From Kineosporia corallincola (GTDB lineage Bacteria; Actinomycetota; Actinomycetes; Actinomycetales; Kineosporiaceae): a stretch of 64,000 nucleotides of DNA. A program made the translations under genes and the position numbers. The notes under the pieces are model-generated. The model did not search any database, had not been told where the DNA came from, and was given only the letters and a program-made list of their open reading frames with translations. The stretch lies in assembly GCF_018499875.1 (NCBI RefSeq), contig NZ_JAHBAY010000013.1, positions 62,001-126,000 on the forward strand, given 5' to 3'. Position 1 is the stretch's first letter. The number at the start of each line of letters is the position of its first letter. This document shows, piece after piece, positions 7,846 through 17,224 of the stretch.

Positions 7846-9720
7846 ATGGCAAGAGCGGTCGGAATCGACCTCGGAACCACCAACTCGGTCGTGTCCGTGC
7901 TCGAGGGCGGTGAGCCCACCGTCATCGCGAACGCGGAGGGCGGCCGCACCACGCCGTCGGTCGTCGCGTTCGCCAAGTCCGGTGAGCCGCTGGTCGGTGA
8001 GGTTGCCAAGCGGCAGGCCGTCACGAACGTCGAGCGGACCATTCGCTCCGTCAAGCGGCACGTCGGCACGGACTGGAACATCGCGATCGACGACAAGAAG
8101 TACACGTCGCAGGAGATCTCGGCGCGTGTGCTCCAGAAGCTCAAGCGCGACGCGGAGGAGTATCTCGGCGAGACCGTCACCGACGCGGTGATCACGGTTC
8201 CGGCGTACTTCAACGACTCGCAGCGTCAGGCCACCAAGGAGGCCGGCGAGATCGCGGGCCTCAACGTGCGCCGCATCATCAACGAGCCCACCGCCGCGGC
8301 CCTGGCCTACGGTCTGGAGAAGGGTAAGGCCGACGAGCGCATCCTGGTCTTCGACCTCGGTGGCGGCACGTTCGACGTCTCCCTGCTCGAGGTCGACGTG
8401 GAAGAGGGTGGCAGCACCGCCATCCAGGTCGTCTCGACCGCCGGTGACAACCACCTCGGTGGTGACGACTGGGACCAGCGCGTCATGGACCACCTGGTCA
8501 ACACCGTGAAGAGCTCGACCGGTGTCGACCTCTCCAAGGACAAGATCGCCATGCAGCGTCTGCGTGAGGCGGCGGAGCAGGCGAAGAAGGAACTGTCCAG
8601 CGCGACGTCCACGACGATCTCGCTCCAGTACCTGTCGATGACCGAGAACGGCCCCGTCCACCTGGACGAGAAGCTCACCCGGGCACAGTTCCAGCAGATG
8701 ACGGCCGACCTGCTCGAGCGCACCAAGGCGCCGTTCCAGTCGGTGATCAAGGAAGCTGGCATCTCGGTCTCCGAGATCGACCACATCGTCCTCGTCGGTG
8801 GCTCCACCCGGATGCCGGCGGTCAGCGACCTGGTGCGCGAGCTGACCGGTGGCAAGGAGCCCAACAAGGGCGTCAACCCGGACGAGGTCGTGGCCATCGG
8901 TGCCGCCCTCCAGGCCGGCGTCATCCTCGGCGACCGCAAGGACGTCCTGCTCCTCGACGTCACCCCGCTCTCCCTGGGCATCGAGACCAAGGGCGGTGTG
9001 ATGACCAAGCTCATCCACCGCAACACCGCGATCCCGACCAAGGCGTCCGAGGTCTTCACCACGGCCGACGACAACCAGCCGCAGGTGCTCATCCAGGTGT
9101 TCCAGGGTGAGCGTGAGCTGGCCCGCGACAACAAGCCGCTGGGCAACTTCGAGCTCACCGGCATCGCCCCCGCCCCGCGTGGTGTGCCGCAGATCGAGGT
9201 CACCTTCGACATCGACGCCGACGGCATCGTGAACGTGTCCGCCAAGGACCGTGGCACGGGCAAGGAGCAGGCGATGCGGATCACCGGCGGCTCGGCCCTG
9301 AGCAAGGACGAGATCGACCGCATGGTCAAGGAGGCCGAGGCGCACGCGGAGGAAGACCGCCAGCGTCGCGACGAGGCTGAGGTGCGCAACGGCGCCGAGC
9401 AGCTCGTCTACTCCACGGAGAAGTTCCTGCGCGACAGCGAGGACAAGCTCCCCGAGGAGGGCAAGGCCAAGGTCAACGCGGCCATCGCCGAGCTGAAGAC
9501 GGCGCTCGAGGGCACCGACATCGCCGAGATCAAGGCCAAGCAGGAGGCCCTGTCCACGGCCAGCCAGGAACTCGGCGCCGCGCTCTACGCGCAGCAGTCC
9601 GAGGGTGGCGCCGAGGGCGCGGGTGCGGGTTCCGCGAGTGCGGGTGCCGGTGCCGGCGCGAGCAGCTCGGCCAAGGACGACGACGTGGTGGACGCCGAAA
9701 TCGTCGACGAGGACAAGTGA
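7846..9720 (+). CDS. dnaK: molecular chaperone DnaK (Hsp70)
   Basis: This is a 624-residue Hsp70 beginning [14 protein letters not shown]. The start is ATG 7846, preceded by AAGGGAA; an upstream in-frame GTG-type extension lacks conservation. The N-terminal ATPase carries the phosphate-1 DLGTTNS, connect and adenosine motifs ([22 protein letters not shown]). The substrate-binding domain follows, then a Gly/Ala/Ser-rich tail ending in an acidic [13 protein letters not shown] segment typical of DnaK. It heads the dnaK-grpE-dnaJ-hspR operon and is expected to be heat-induced by release of HspR from the HAIR site. Confidence 0.99.
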   Translation: MARAVGIDLGTTNSVVSVLEGGEPTVIANAEGGRTTPSVVAFAKSGEPLVGEVAKRQAVTNVERTIRSVKRHVGTDWNIAIDDKKYTSQEISARVLQKLKRDAEEYLGETVTDAVITVPAYFNDSQRQATKEAGEIAGLNVRRIINEPTAAALAYGLEKGKADERILVFDLGGGTFDVSLLEVDVEEGGSTAIQVVSTAGDNHLGGDDWDQRVMDHLVNTVKSSTGVDLSKDKIAMQRLREAAEQAKKELSSATSTTISLQYLSMTENGPVHLDEKLTRAQFQQMTADLLERTKAPFQSVIKEAGISVSEIDHIVLVGGSTRMPAVSDLVRELTGGKEPNKGVNPDEVVAIGAALQAGVILGDRKDVLLLDVTPLSLGIETKGGVMTKLIHRNTAIPTKASEVFTTADDNQPQVLIQVFQGERELARDNKPLGNFELTGIAPAPRGVPQIEVTFDIDADGIVNVSAKDRGTGKEQAMRITGGSALSKDEIDRMVKEAEAHAEEDRQRRDEAEVRNGAEQLVYSTEKFLRDSEDKLPEEGKAKVNAAIAELKTALEGTDIAEIKAKQEALSTASQELGAALYAQQSEGGAEGAGAGSASAGAGAGASSSAKDDDVVDAEIVDEDK

Positions 9721-10514
9721 TGGGTGAGCAGACGGTGGATCCGTCGGAGGGTCAGGGCTCCTCGGGGCCGACCATCCGCGACCGACGTCGGCTCGACCCG
9801 GAAACCGGGCAGGTGCGTGACGGTTCCGCGGCCGAGAAGGCGGCGGAACCGGACGCCCAGGCCGACCTGAACGGTCAGGGTGGCGAGCCGGAGGGCGAGA
9901 AGAACGGGACGGCCAAGGAGGCCAAGGCGGGCAAGAAGGCCGCCCACGCCTCCGACGCCCCGGTCGACGCCCAGCCGGACAAGCCCTCGGACGCCGAGGC
10001 GGAATCCCCCGCCGAGGACAGTGCCAAGGACGACGAGAAGACCGAGGAGGTTTCGCTGGACGGCATCCTGTCCGACCTCGACGCCGCCCGGTCGTCGGCT
10101 GCCGAACGGCTCAGCGACCTCCAGCGGTTGCAGGCCGAGTTCGTGAACTACCGGCGCCGGGTCGACCGTGACCGCGACGTGGCGAAGGAGACCGCGATCG
10201 CCGGGGTTCTGGAGGCGCTGCTTCCGGTCCTCGACGACGTGCACCTCGCCCGTCAGCACGGCGACCTGGAGTCCGGCCCGTTCGCGGCGATCGCCGAGAA
10301 GCTCGAGTCGGTGCTCCAGCGGTACGGTCTCGCGCGGTACGGCGAGGCCGGTGAGGAGTTCGACCCGGAGGTCCACGAGGCGCTCATGCGCACCGAGGCG
10401 GAACTGGCCGAGGGCACCACCACGACCACCGTCGTGCAGGTGCTCCAGCCCGGCTACCGCAGCGGCGACCGGGTGCTGCGGGCAGCCCGGGTCGCGGTGG
10501 CCGATCCACACTGA
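9720..10514 (+). CDS. grpE: nucleotide exchange factor GrpE
   Basis: The 264-residue protein starts at the ATG that overlaps the dnaK stop (TGATG). The first ~120 residues are charged, low-complexity and probably disordered. The conserved GrpE coiled coil and beta domain follow ([63 protein letters not shown]). It ejects ADP from DnaK to reset the chaperone cycle. The N-terminal extension is long compared with enterobacterial GrpE but usual for actinomycetes. Confidence 0.97.
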   Translation: MGEQTVDPSEGQGSSGPTIRDRRRLDPETGQVRDGSAAEKAAEPDAQADLNGQGGEPEGEKNGTAKEAKAGKKAAHASDAPVDAQPDKPSDAEAESPAEDSAKDDEKTEEVSLDGILSDLDAARSSAAERLSDLQRLQAEFVNYRRRVDRDRDVAKETAIAGVLEALLPVLDDVHLARQHGDLESGPFAAIAEKLESVLQRYGLARYGEAGEEFDPEVHEALMRTEAELAEGTTTTTVVQVLQPGYRSGDRVLRAARVAVADPH

Positions 10515-10526
10515 CACCTCGCCTGA

Positions 10527-10559
10527 TCCGGCCCGGGAGACCTGTTCTCCCGGGCCGGA
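10527..10559 (+). terminator. strong hairpin between grpE and dnaJ
   Basis: A perfect 14-bp stem (TCCGGCCCGGGAGA and complement) with a 5-base loop fills most of the grpE-dnaJ gap and has no T-tract. Being inside the operon, it may be a partial terminator or an mRNA-stabilising/processing element that lowers expression of dnaJ and hspR relative to dnaK and grpE. Confidence 0.6.
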
Positions 10560-10585
10560 CCGGGAAGCGGCGCAAGGAGAGAGAC

Positions 10586-11659
10586 ATGGCGGGCCAGGAC
10601 TGGTTCGAAAAGGACTTCTACTCCGTCCTCGGAGTGCCGCAGAACGCCACCGCGGCGGACATCAAGAAGGCGTACCGCAAGGTCGCCCGCACCCACCACC
10701 CGGACGCGAACCCGGGTGACCCCGCGGCGGAGAAGCGGTTCAAGGAGGTCGGCGAGGCCTACGCGGTGCTGTCCGACCCGGAGCAGCGTCAGCAGTACGA
10801 CGCGATCCGGGCGATGTCCCGTGGCGGTGCGCGGTTCACGGCCGGCGGTGGCGGCCCGGCCGCGGGTGGCGGCGCGGGCTTCGAAGACCTGCTGGGCAAC
10901 CTGTTCGGCGGCGGTGTGCCGGGCGCCGGCATGCCCGGGGCCGGCGGGCAGCGCATGCGTTACACCACGGGTGGCGGCGGGGCCGGTGGCCGGGGCGCCG
11001 AGTCGCCCATCTTCGAAGACATGCTCAACGGCCTGTTCCCGCCCGGAAGTGGCGGCGGCAACGGCTCTTTCCGCTCGCCGCGCGGCCCGATGCGCGGCGG
11101 CGACCTGAACGCGACCGCCACCCTGACCTTCCGGCAGGCGATGGAGGGTGCCCAGCTGAACCTACGGGTCGACGATCCGCAGGCTGGTCTGCGCACCATC
11201 ACGGCCCGCATCCCGGCAGGCGTGCGCGACGGCCAGAAGGTGCGGTTGCGTGGCAAGGGCAAGGCCTCGGAGCTCGGCGGCGAGCCGGGCGATCTGTGGG
11301 TCACCGTGTCGGTCGAGCCGCACCCGATCTTCACCATCGACGGGGCGGACGTCCGGCTGACCGTGCCGATCACCTTCCCGGAGGCCGTGCTCGGCACCGA
11401 GATCGAGGTGCCCACCCCCGACGGCTCCCGGGTCAAGCTCAAGGTGCCTTCCGGCACTCCGTCCGGCCGCACGCTCCGTGCCCGCGGCCGGGGGGTGAAG
11501 ACCGCCAAACGCACCGGCGATCTGCTGGTCACGCTCCAGGTGGCGGTGCCGCAGCGGGTGGACGGCAAGGCCCGTGAGGCGCTGAAGACCTTCGCCGAGG
11601 CCACGGCCGGGGAGAACCCCCGGGCCAACCTCTTCGCCCATCTCGACGATTCCCGCTAG
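10586..11659 (+). CDS. dnaJ: DnaJ-family co-chaperone lacking the zinc-finger domain
   Basis: The 357-residue protein has an N-terminal J domain (residues ~9-75) with the HPD motif in [10 protein letters not shown] long Gly-rich region (~85-170) and the two C-terminal substrate-binding beta domains (from [20 protein letters not shown] on) follow. AAGGAG lies upstream of ATG 10586. The CxxCxGxG zinc-binding repeats of classical DnaJ are absent and the protein has no cysteine at all, so architecturally it is CbpA-like (class B). Its place in the dnaK operon indicates it is still a main DnaK partner. Confidence 0.93.
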   Translation: MAGQDWFEKDFYSVLGVPQNATAADIKKAYRKVARTHHPDANPGDPAAEKRFKEVGEAYAVLSDPEQRQQYDAIRAMSRGGARFTAGGGGPAAGGGAGFEDLLGNLFGGGVPGAGMPGAGGQRMRYTTGGGGAGGRGAESPIFEDMLNGLFPPGSGGGNGSFRSPRGPMRGGDLNATATLTFRQAMEGAQLNLRVDDPQAGLRTITARIPAGVRDGQKVRLRGKGKASELGGEPGDLWVTVSVEPHPIFTIDGADVRLTVPITFPEAVLGTEIEVPTPDGSRVKLKVPSGTPSGRTLRARGRGVKTAKRTGDLLVTLQVAVPQRVDGKAREALKTFAEATAGENPRANLFAHLDDSR

Positions 11660-11681
11660 GTAGCACACGAAGGGCCGGGCC

Positions 11682-12152
11682 ATGACGAACAAGGCCGACG
11701 CACACGGGATCAACATCGAGTTCAACGTCGATCCGGACGCGCCCATCTTCGTCATCTCGGTCGCCGCCCAGCTGGCCGGGATGCACCCGCAGACCCTCCG
11801 GCAGTACGACCGGCTCGGCCTGGTGACCCCGGGCCGGTCGGCAGGCCGGGGCCGCCGGTACTCGCCGCGCGACGTCGCGTCGCTGCGCGAGGTGCAGCGC
11901 CTCTCCCAGGAGGAGGGCGTGAACCTGGCCGGGATCAAGCGGATCCTCGAGCTGGAGTACGAGAACCGGGCCCTGCGGGGGCAGCTCGACGCGGTGATGG
12001 AAGAACTGCGGATCGCCCAGGCCCGGTTGCGCAGCGGTGGGCGGGTGTTCGCGGCCGAGCCCGGCGGCGACATCGTCGCGGTGCAGCCCGGCCGGCGGCC
12101 CCGGCGGCCTGTCACCTCGACGGCGCTGGTCGTCTGGCGGCCCAGCCGGTAA
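11682..12152 (+). CDS. hspR: HspR, MerR-family heat-shock repressor
   Basis: The 156-residue protein carries a MerR winged helix-turn-helix (about residues 25-95, FVISVAAQLAGMHPQTLRQYDRLGLV ... RRYSPRDVASLREV in order). A short coiled coil (ENRALRGQLDAVMEEL) and an Arg-rich tail follow. HspR represses heat-shock genes at HAIR sites with DnaK as co-repressor. The two HAIR sites in this window, before dnaK (7737) and clpB (33178), define its likely local regulon, including its own operon. It lies 22 bases after dnaJ. Confidence 0.96.
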   Translation: MTNKADAHGINIEFNVDPDAPIFVISVAAQLAGMHPQTLRQYDRLGLVTPGRSAGRGRRYSPRDVASLREVQRLSQEEGVNLAGIKRILELEYENRALRGQLDAVMEELRIAQARLRSGGRVFAAEPGGDIVAVQPGRRPRRPVTSTALVVWRPSR

Positions 12153-12163
12153 GACTGGTGCCC

Positions 12164-12652
12164 ATGGCGAACGACGACCTGACAGCGATGATCGAGGAGC
12201 TGGAAGACCAGGAGCGGCGACTGCGGCTGCCCGGTTTCGACAACGACGACGCCTGGCAGATCGGGATCATCCTGGTCGAGACGGCGGCCTCCCGTCGTGC
12301 CCCGGTGACTGTCGACCTGCGCCGTAACGGCCAGCAGCTGTTCCACTACGCCCTGCCCGGAACCAATGCCGACAACGATGCCTGGATCGCCCGGAAGGCA
12401 GCGGTGGTGGACCGTTTCGGGTTCTCGTCGCTGCTCGTCGGGCGCCAGGCGCTGGCCTCCGGCGTGACCTTCGAGGAGCGCTTCCGGCTCGACCCCGACC
12501 GCTACGCCGCGCACGGCGGCTCGTTCCCGGTGCACGTGCACGGGGTCGGCGTGATCGGCACGATCACGGTGTCCGGCCTGCCCGAGGTGGAGGACCACAT
12601 GATGGTGGTGGCCGGCCTGGAGCAGTACCTCGACGACCTGGCCAAGAACTAG
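12164..12652 (+). CDS. heme-degrading/UPF0303 domain protein (HbpS-like fold)
   Basis: This is a 162-residue cytoplasmic protein without signal peptide or membrane segment. The sequence matches the UPF0303/GlcG-HbpS-like family: an N-terminal helical segment, GIILVETAASRRAPVTVDLR, a central RKAAVVDRF stretch and a C-terminal GGSFPVHV...VIGTITVSGLPEVEDH block. Start ATG 12164 is preferred over GTG 12158. The family has been linked to heme binding or breakdown in some members, but the biochemical role is not secure. It lies 11 bases after hspR and could be read through from the chaperone operon. Confidence 0.75.
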   Translation: MANDDLTAMIEELEDQERRLRLPGFDNDDAWQIGIILVETAASRRAPVTVDLRRNGQQLFHYALPGTNADNDAWIARKAAVVDRFGFSSLLVGRQALASGVTFEERFRLDPDRYAAHGGSFPVHVHGVGVIGTITVSGLPEVEDHMMVVAGLEQYLDDLAKN

Positions 12653-13616
12653 ACACTTCCCGTCCGCGCGGCCACGGCGATCGCCGGCCCGGTCAGCAGC
12701 ACCACCGGCAGACCGGGCAGGCCCGCGCCGTTCACCGGCCCGCACCCCACCGGGCGGCAGTGCGGCGATCCGCAGGCCGTCGCGCCGGTCCAGATCGGCC
12801 CGGACCGTCACTCGGCCGGTGAAAGCCGTTGAATCGTGCGAGTTTTCGTCGTCCATCATGATGGCCGTCAGAGCGGTGGTGGCGGGACCGGGCAGATCCG
12901 CACCCGGCCCACCGACTCGACCACCAGCCGGCCCGCGCGGCTCTGGTGCCGTACGACACGCTATCCCGGTAGTGAGCCGGAACCGTTCGCCGGCGGATGC
13001 GATGAGCTGCACAAAAAGCGCGTCACAGGGGGTCTTTTCGTTGGGCGCCCGGACCTCCGGCATCCGGTCACACCACTGCCGACGATCGGGCCGGTGGCCT
13101 CGGAACGGGCCTGAGCCCCGGGATCCAGGGCGGAGCCGGCGTCCACGAAACAGGCGTCCACGGTCTGGACGGGCAGCGGATGGCCGTCCACCGGGCCAAC
13201 GATCCGGGCCGGGCCGGCCGGCCCGCCCGGCGTCCGCGAGGGTGTCGCGCGCCGGTCCGTTCTGGCTGCGGTGATGTCGGCGCGGGCGGCGTCCTCGGTA
13301 CCGGATCGGCGACGGGCCGGCGTCCGGCAGAGCCGTTCGAACTGGGCGGAGGGTGGCCAGGATCACCACCCGTCACTGTTCCGCACCGGTCCGTCACTCG
13401 CCGCCGTTAATGGCGGATCGGCACTTTTCGGGCTACCCGGCGGCGTGGCGCAACTGTCCGGATCGGGTGATTGGCGGGTTAATAGCACGACCTGGGGCAG
13501 TGGTCCGAAAAGACGGAAGCGGTTATTCAGAACTGCCCGAGATTTAACTTGAAGATATGCAACGACGCGGCGATGAATAAGGCCGGCCATTGAATTGGCT
13601 GGCCGTCCGAATTCGT
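12653..13616. other. 964-base region without a confident gene; probable decayed minus-strand coding DNA
   Basis: No intact gene is convincing here. On the minus strand several short stretches read like protein but lie in different frames. One at about 13190-13045 contains TVDACFVDAGSALDPG. A second at about 13075-12975 contains DALFVQLIASAGERF. A third at about 12933-12872 ends VVESVGRVRICPVPPPL before TGA. A fourth at about 12856-12750 begins MDDENSHDSTAF. Third positions are GC-rich in each stretch. This pattern suggests a gene or two broken by frameshifts. The last part (13400-13600) is less GC-rich and may hold the regulatory DNA of neighbours. Confidence 0.4.
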
Positions 13617-13964
13617 TCAGCCGGTCTTGATCATGCCCAGCCGGCTTCCCGGCCGAAGGCCCCAGGCGTCGAAAGCGCCCTTCTGGGCCTCCAGGACCTG
13701 GCGGATTCCGGACCTCGGCCGGGTCAGGCCGAAGGGACGCAGAGTGAGCACGTGCCGCACCCGGAGCTCGGCGTCGAGCAGAGCCACGTCGAGGGTGTAG
13801 GTCATCCCCACTCCGTGCACGCTGTTACAGGGCTTGATCAGCAGGGCTCCGTCCAGCGACCGGGTTCCCAGAAGACCTCGGGACCGGCGTGCGAAGCTCT
13901 CGGCCAGCCACAGCGGGGCCACGTCACAACCGTCGACCGATAGACGCAGAGTAGTCGGCTCCAT
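13617..13964 (-). CDS. DUF192 family protein
   Basis: The 115-residue protein starts at ATG 13964, six bases after AAGGAG. It shows DUF192 landmarks: an early ARRSRGLLGTRSLDGALLI segment, the central CNSVHGVGMTYTLDVALLD block and the closing EAQKGAFDAWGLRPG segment. It has no signal peptide. The biochemical role of the family is not established. It is transcribed divergently from the pilus operon, and DUF192 genes beside Tad loci occur in other actinobacteria as I recall, so a link to pilus function is possible but unproven. Confidence 0.85.
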   Translation of the reverse strand: MEPTTLRLSVDGCDVAPLWLAESFARRSRGLLGTRSLDGALLIKPCNSVHGVGMTYTLDVALLDAELRVRHVLTLRPFGLTRPRSGIRQVLEAQKGAFDAWGLRPGSRLGMIKTG

Positions 13965-14154
13965 CAATGGCTCCTTGATTCGGTACGGGTGGTGCCGGGC
14001 TGTGCACCCACTGTAAGAGATTCAGTGATTTGCCCGCTCATCTGATTCACAGTGTGTTCCGAGGCCCGCTTCAGGCCTTAAGGTAAGCGCTCGGCCGGGG
14101 GGTCGGAAGAACGGAACACCAACCGAACGAGCCATTCAGGGCGGGTCATCAAGC

Positions 14155-14946
14155 ATGTGGTCATGTCTTCTCGTCGCCGATTCCGGCACCGAGATGTTGA
14201 ACTTCAGCGGGCTGATGGTGGTCGCCGCGGATGATCTTGTCTCCGCCGTGGATGCCGCGGCCGAGGCCGGTCGGCGGCATCTGCTGATCGCGGTCCCGGC
14301 CGCCCTCGCCGCCCAGGCCCGGCTACGCATCACCATCGCGGCCGGGCGCCACCCGCTGCTCGAGCAGGCCGTCCTGATCAGCGGGCACGCGCCGCTGGCG
14401 ATCATGTCCGCCGTCACCTCCGCCCGCTCGGTCACCGATCACCCGGTGCTGGGTGTCGACCTGGTGCACCGCCTGCTGGCCCACAGCTGGTCCGGAGCCT
14501 GGACGCCGACCGTCAGCAAGCTCGGCCGCCCGGCCCCGAGCATGGGGCAGCACCTGCGGTCACTGCTGCCCGGCCCGGGGTTCCTGGTGCGGCAGGGCGA
14601 CGATCCCGAGGTGTTCAACGCCGTCCGTCCTGGTGTGGTGGAGCGCGACGACTTGGACCGGGTGCTGCTGGTGTCGGAAGGCGGTGTGCCCCGGTCGGTC
14701 TCCACCCAGCTGGCGCAGGTGGCCGGCGCGGGCACGGTGCGCCCGGTCCGGATGCCGGGTCGGTGGACCGGCGTCTACGGCACCGCGCGGGCCGGTCAGA
14801 CGGCCCTGCTCCCGGCCCGGCCCGCGGCGTTCCTCGCCCGTCCGGCAGGACGGTGCCCGTCCTGCCGCCTGGAGCAGCCCGCCGAGGTCTGCCCCTTCTG
14901 TCACGTCCTCGTCGAAACCACCACCACCGCCGGAGGTATCCGTTGA
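14155..14946 (+). CDS. hypothetical protein with C-terminal zinc-ribbon, first gene of the Tad operon
   Basis: This 263-residue soluble protein is of unknown function. The first ~90 residues resemble an alpha/beta fold (LLVADSGTEML, MVVAADDLVSAVD, HLLIAVPAAL, EQAVLISGHAP). The C terminus has two CxxC knuckles (CPSC and CPFC) that should bind zinc. Start is ATG 14155. Its stop overlaps the TTG start of cpaB, so it is co-translated with the pilus machinery. A regulatory or assembly role in the pilus is inferred only from position. Confidence 0.7.
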   Translation: MWSCLLVADSGTEMLNFSGLMVVAADDLVSAVDAAAEAGRRHLLIAVPAALAAQARLRITIAAGRHPLLEQAVLISGHAPLAIMSAVTSARSVTDHPVLGVDLVHRLLAHSWSGAWTPTVSKLGRPAPSMGQHLRSLLPGPGFLVRQGDDPEVFNAVRPGVVERDDLDRVLLVSEGGVPRSVSTQLAQVAGAGTVRPVRMPGRWTGVYGTARAGQTALLPARPAAFLARPAGRCPSCRLEQPAEVCPFCHVLVETTTTAGGIR

Positions 14947-15671
14947 ACCCCCGCCAGCGCCGCGGCGTCCTGTTCATGCTCCTCGCCGGGCTGCTCGGGA
15001 TCGTCGTCTTCGTGATGGTGGCCGGCTACACCTCCAACGTCACCAGCGAGGTCGGCTCGAAGATCACCGTGTACCAGGCGAAGTCGCAGATCCCGGCCTA
15101 CACCGAGCTGACCCGGGAGAACCTCCAGGCGGTCGAGGTGCCCGAGCGCTGGACCTCCACGTCGAGCCGCCAGGACCTGTCCGAACTGGTCGGCCGCAAG
15201 ATCGGTTTCGCGGTCGACGGCGGCACGGTGATCAGCTCGGACATGCTGCTCGCCGTCTCCGACCTGAACCCGAACGAGCGCGAGATCGCGATCAACGTCG
15301 ACCCGGTCACCGGGATCGGCGGCCGGGTGACGGCCGGTGACCGGGTGGACATCTACGCCGTGTTCGCCGACGTCAACGGGCTGGCGAAGCAGGTCAAGGT
15401 GCTGGTGCGCGACGTGCGGGTGGTCTCGATCGGGGGGCAGCAGACCGTGACGAAGAGCGATGACAACGGCGTCGGCCAGTCCGACGTGATTCCGGTGACC
15501 CTGGCGCTGAAGCCCGCGGACGCCCTGGCGGTGACCTACGCCAACGCCTTCGCCCAGGAGGTCCGGCTGGTCGGTCTGCCGACCGACGAGAATGCCGACC
15601 GCAGCGGGGAGAAGGACGAGTACGACGCGAAACAGCTCGGGGGACGAGCCGTTCCGGAGGATGCGAACTGA
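14943..15671 (+). CDS. cpaB: Flp pilus assembly protein CpaB/RcpC
   Basis: The 242-residue protein has one N-terminal membrane helix (residues ~9-28) and an extracytoplasmic SAF-like domain (about 40-105, with AKSQIPAYTELTRENLQAVEVP and VGRKIGFAVDGGTVIS in order). An RcpC-type domain with GDRVDIYAVF follows. The start is TTG 14943, six bases after GGAGG, overlapping the previous stop; no in-frame ATG fits. CpaB helps position or assemble Flp pili. In a monoderm it cannot work with a secretin, which is absent here, and may interact with the cell wall. Confidence 0.92.
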   Translation: MNPRQRRGVLFMLLAGLLGIVVFVMVAGYTSNVTSEVGSKITVYQAKSQIPAYTELTRENLQAVEVPERWTSTSSRQDLSELVGRKIGFAVDGGTVISSDMLLAVSDLNPNEREIAINVDPVTGIGGRVTAGDRVDIYAVFADVNGLAKQVKVLVRDVRVVSIGGQQTVTKSDDNGVGQSDVIPVTLALKPADALAVTYANAFAQEVRLVGLPTDENADRSGEKDEYDAKQLGGRAVPEDAN

Positions 15672-17224
15672 TGATCACCGTGGTGATCGGCGCGGCCGAC
15701 CAGTCCGTCGCCTACGAACTCCAGGCCGCGCTGGCCGAGATGGACGGCATCGAGGTCCAGTTCGTGGTGGACTCCACCCCGGAACTGGCCGCCGCCGTGC
15801 TCCGGCTCGACCCCGACGTGGTGCTGGTGCACGACCAGCTCGGTCCGGAACCGGCGCTCCAGACCGTGCGCGACCTCTCGCTGCGCCGGCCCGCCTGCGC
15901 ACAGCTCCTGGTCACCGGTAGCGCCGACACCAACCAGTTCTCGATGGCGATGGACGCCGGGGCACGCGGCGTGGTCGCGTTCCCGCCCGCCTACGAGGAC
16001 CTGCGGGTGCGGATCGCCGCGGCCGGTGAATGGGCCCACCAGATGCGCCGCATCCTGGCCGCGCCGGCCGAGGGCGGTGGAATGCCGGGTGGTCCCGGCC
16101 GGGCCCGGGTGATCTCCTTCACCGGCTCGAAGGGTGGTGTGGGCACCACCACCGTGGCCACCCACCTGGCGCTCGACGTGCTGCGGAACCTGCCCGGTCA
16201 CCGGGTCTGCCTGGTCGACCTGGACCTTGAGAAGGGCGACGTCTCGGGCATTCTCGAGGTCCGCCACCGCACCTCCGTGGCCGACGTGGCCAAGGTGTCC
16301 CAGGACCTGTCCGCCCAGGCCGTGGGTGACGCCGTGGTGCTGCACGAGAGCGGGCTGGGCCTGTTGCTGGCCCCGGTCGACGTGCGGGACATCGAGGCGG
16401 TCGACCCGCAGTCGCTGCGGGAGGTCTTCGCGGTGCTGCGGCACCAGTACGACCTGATCGTCGTCGACGCCGGATCGCACGTCACCCCGGCCCAGGCAGC
16501 CGCGGTGGAACTGGCCGACGAGGTGGTCATGCTGGTCACCCCGGACGTCCTGGCCCTGCGCGGTCTGCGCCGCACGATCACCCAGTGGGAGAACCTCGGC
16601 GTCCGCAAGGAGAGCGACGTCCACGTGCTGGTCAACCGGGTCAGCCGGCAGTCCAGCGTGTCGATCGAGACGATCCGTCAGCTCACCCGGGCCCCGATCC
16701 TGAGTGCCGGGCTGCCGGCGATGTTCCGGCGGCTGGAGCCGGTGATCAATTCGCGTGCGCCTCTGGAACTGCGGGACGACGTGTGGTGGCGGGCCCTGCG
16801 GGTGGTCGGTCAGGAGGTCCAGGTGGTGCCGGGCGGCGGGACCGCCGAGACCCCGCCGCGCCGGGACGGCCGTCGCCGTTCCCGGCGCCGGGGCGAGGAC
16901 GCCGGTCAGGCCACCCTGGAGGTGGTCGGCATCCTGCCGGCCCTGCTGGTGGTGCTCGTGGTGCTCTGGCAGCTGGCTCTCGTCGGGATGACGGCGATCT
17001 GGTCGGGCCATGCGGCATCGGCTGCGGCCCGGGCGGTCTCGGTCGGTCAGGACCCGACCGCGGCCGCGCTCGGCGAGATGCCCGGCTCGATGGCCGGTGA
17101 CCTCAGCGTCCACACCTCGGGGGACGCCGTGACGGTGAGCCTGCGGGTGCCGGTGGCGGCGCCCGGCCTGGCCTCGTTCCCCGGTGGGATCGAGACCACG
17201 CGGACCGTGGTGATGGAGCCGTGA
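15671..17224 (+). CDS. fused CpaE/TadZ-like ATPase and TadE-like pseudopilin
   Basis: The protein has 517 residues. An N-terminal receiver-like domain (about 1-125) is followed by a MinD/ParA-type ATPase with deviant Walker A SKGGVGTTT (about 153-161), LVDLDLEKGDVSG and VVDAG. CpaE/TadZ proteins localise the pilus machine. After a short Arg-rich linker (about 395-406) the frame continues into a complete TadE-type unit: D-A-G, then QATLE with Glu at +5, a membrane helix (about 418-440) and a small extracytoplasmic domain. This puts a secreted pseudopilin on a cytosolic ATPase. An in-frame GTG at 16823 behind AGGAGG could also make the TadE part alone. The start overlaps the cpaB stop (TGATG). 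Confidence 0.9.
   Translation: MITVVIGAADQSVAYELQAALAEMDGIEVQFVVDSTPELAAAVLRLDPDVVLVHDQLGPEPALQTVRDLSLRRPACAQLLVTGSADTNQFSMAMDAGARGVVAFPPAYEDLRVRIAAAGEWAHQMRRILAAPAEGGGMPGGPGRARVISFTGSKGGVGTTTVATHLALDVLRNLPGHRVCLVDLDLEKGDVSGILEVRHRTSVADVAKVSQDLSAQAVGDAVVLHESGLGLLLAPVDVRDIEAVDPQSLREVFAVLRHQYDLIVVDAGSHVTPAQAAAVELADEVVMLVTPDVLALRGLRRTITQWENLGVRKESDVHVLVNRVSRQSSVSIETIRQLTRAPILSAGLPAMFRRLEPVINSRAPLELRDDVWWRALRVVGQEVQVVPGGGTAETPPRRDGRRRSRRRGEDAGQATLEVVGILPALLVVLVVLWQLALVGMTAIWSGHAASAAARAVSVGQDPTAAALGEMPGSMAGDLSVHTSGDAVTVSLRVPVAAPGLASFPGGIETTRTVVMEP
16812..16825 (+). promoter_or_regulatory. internal ribosome-binding site and in-frame GTG inside the cpaE-tadE fusion
   Basis: AGGAGG (16812-16817) lies five bases before an in-frame GTG at 16823. 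Initiation there would give a 133-residue protein consisting of an Arg-rich leader and the complete TadE-like unit, ending at the same stop at 17224. Confidence 0.5.

Noticed and set aside
7816-9345. Long minus-strand frame opposite dnaK
   Set aside because: This is the antisense of the highly conserved dnaK. Antisense open frames opposite dnaK are a known artefact of strong codon bias, and no homology is visible.
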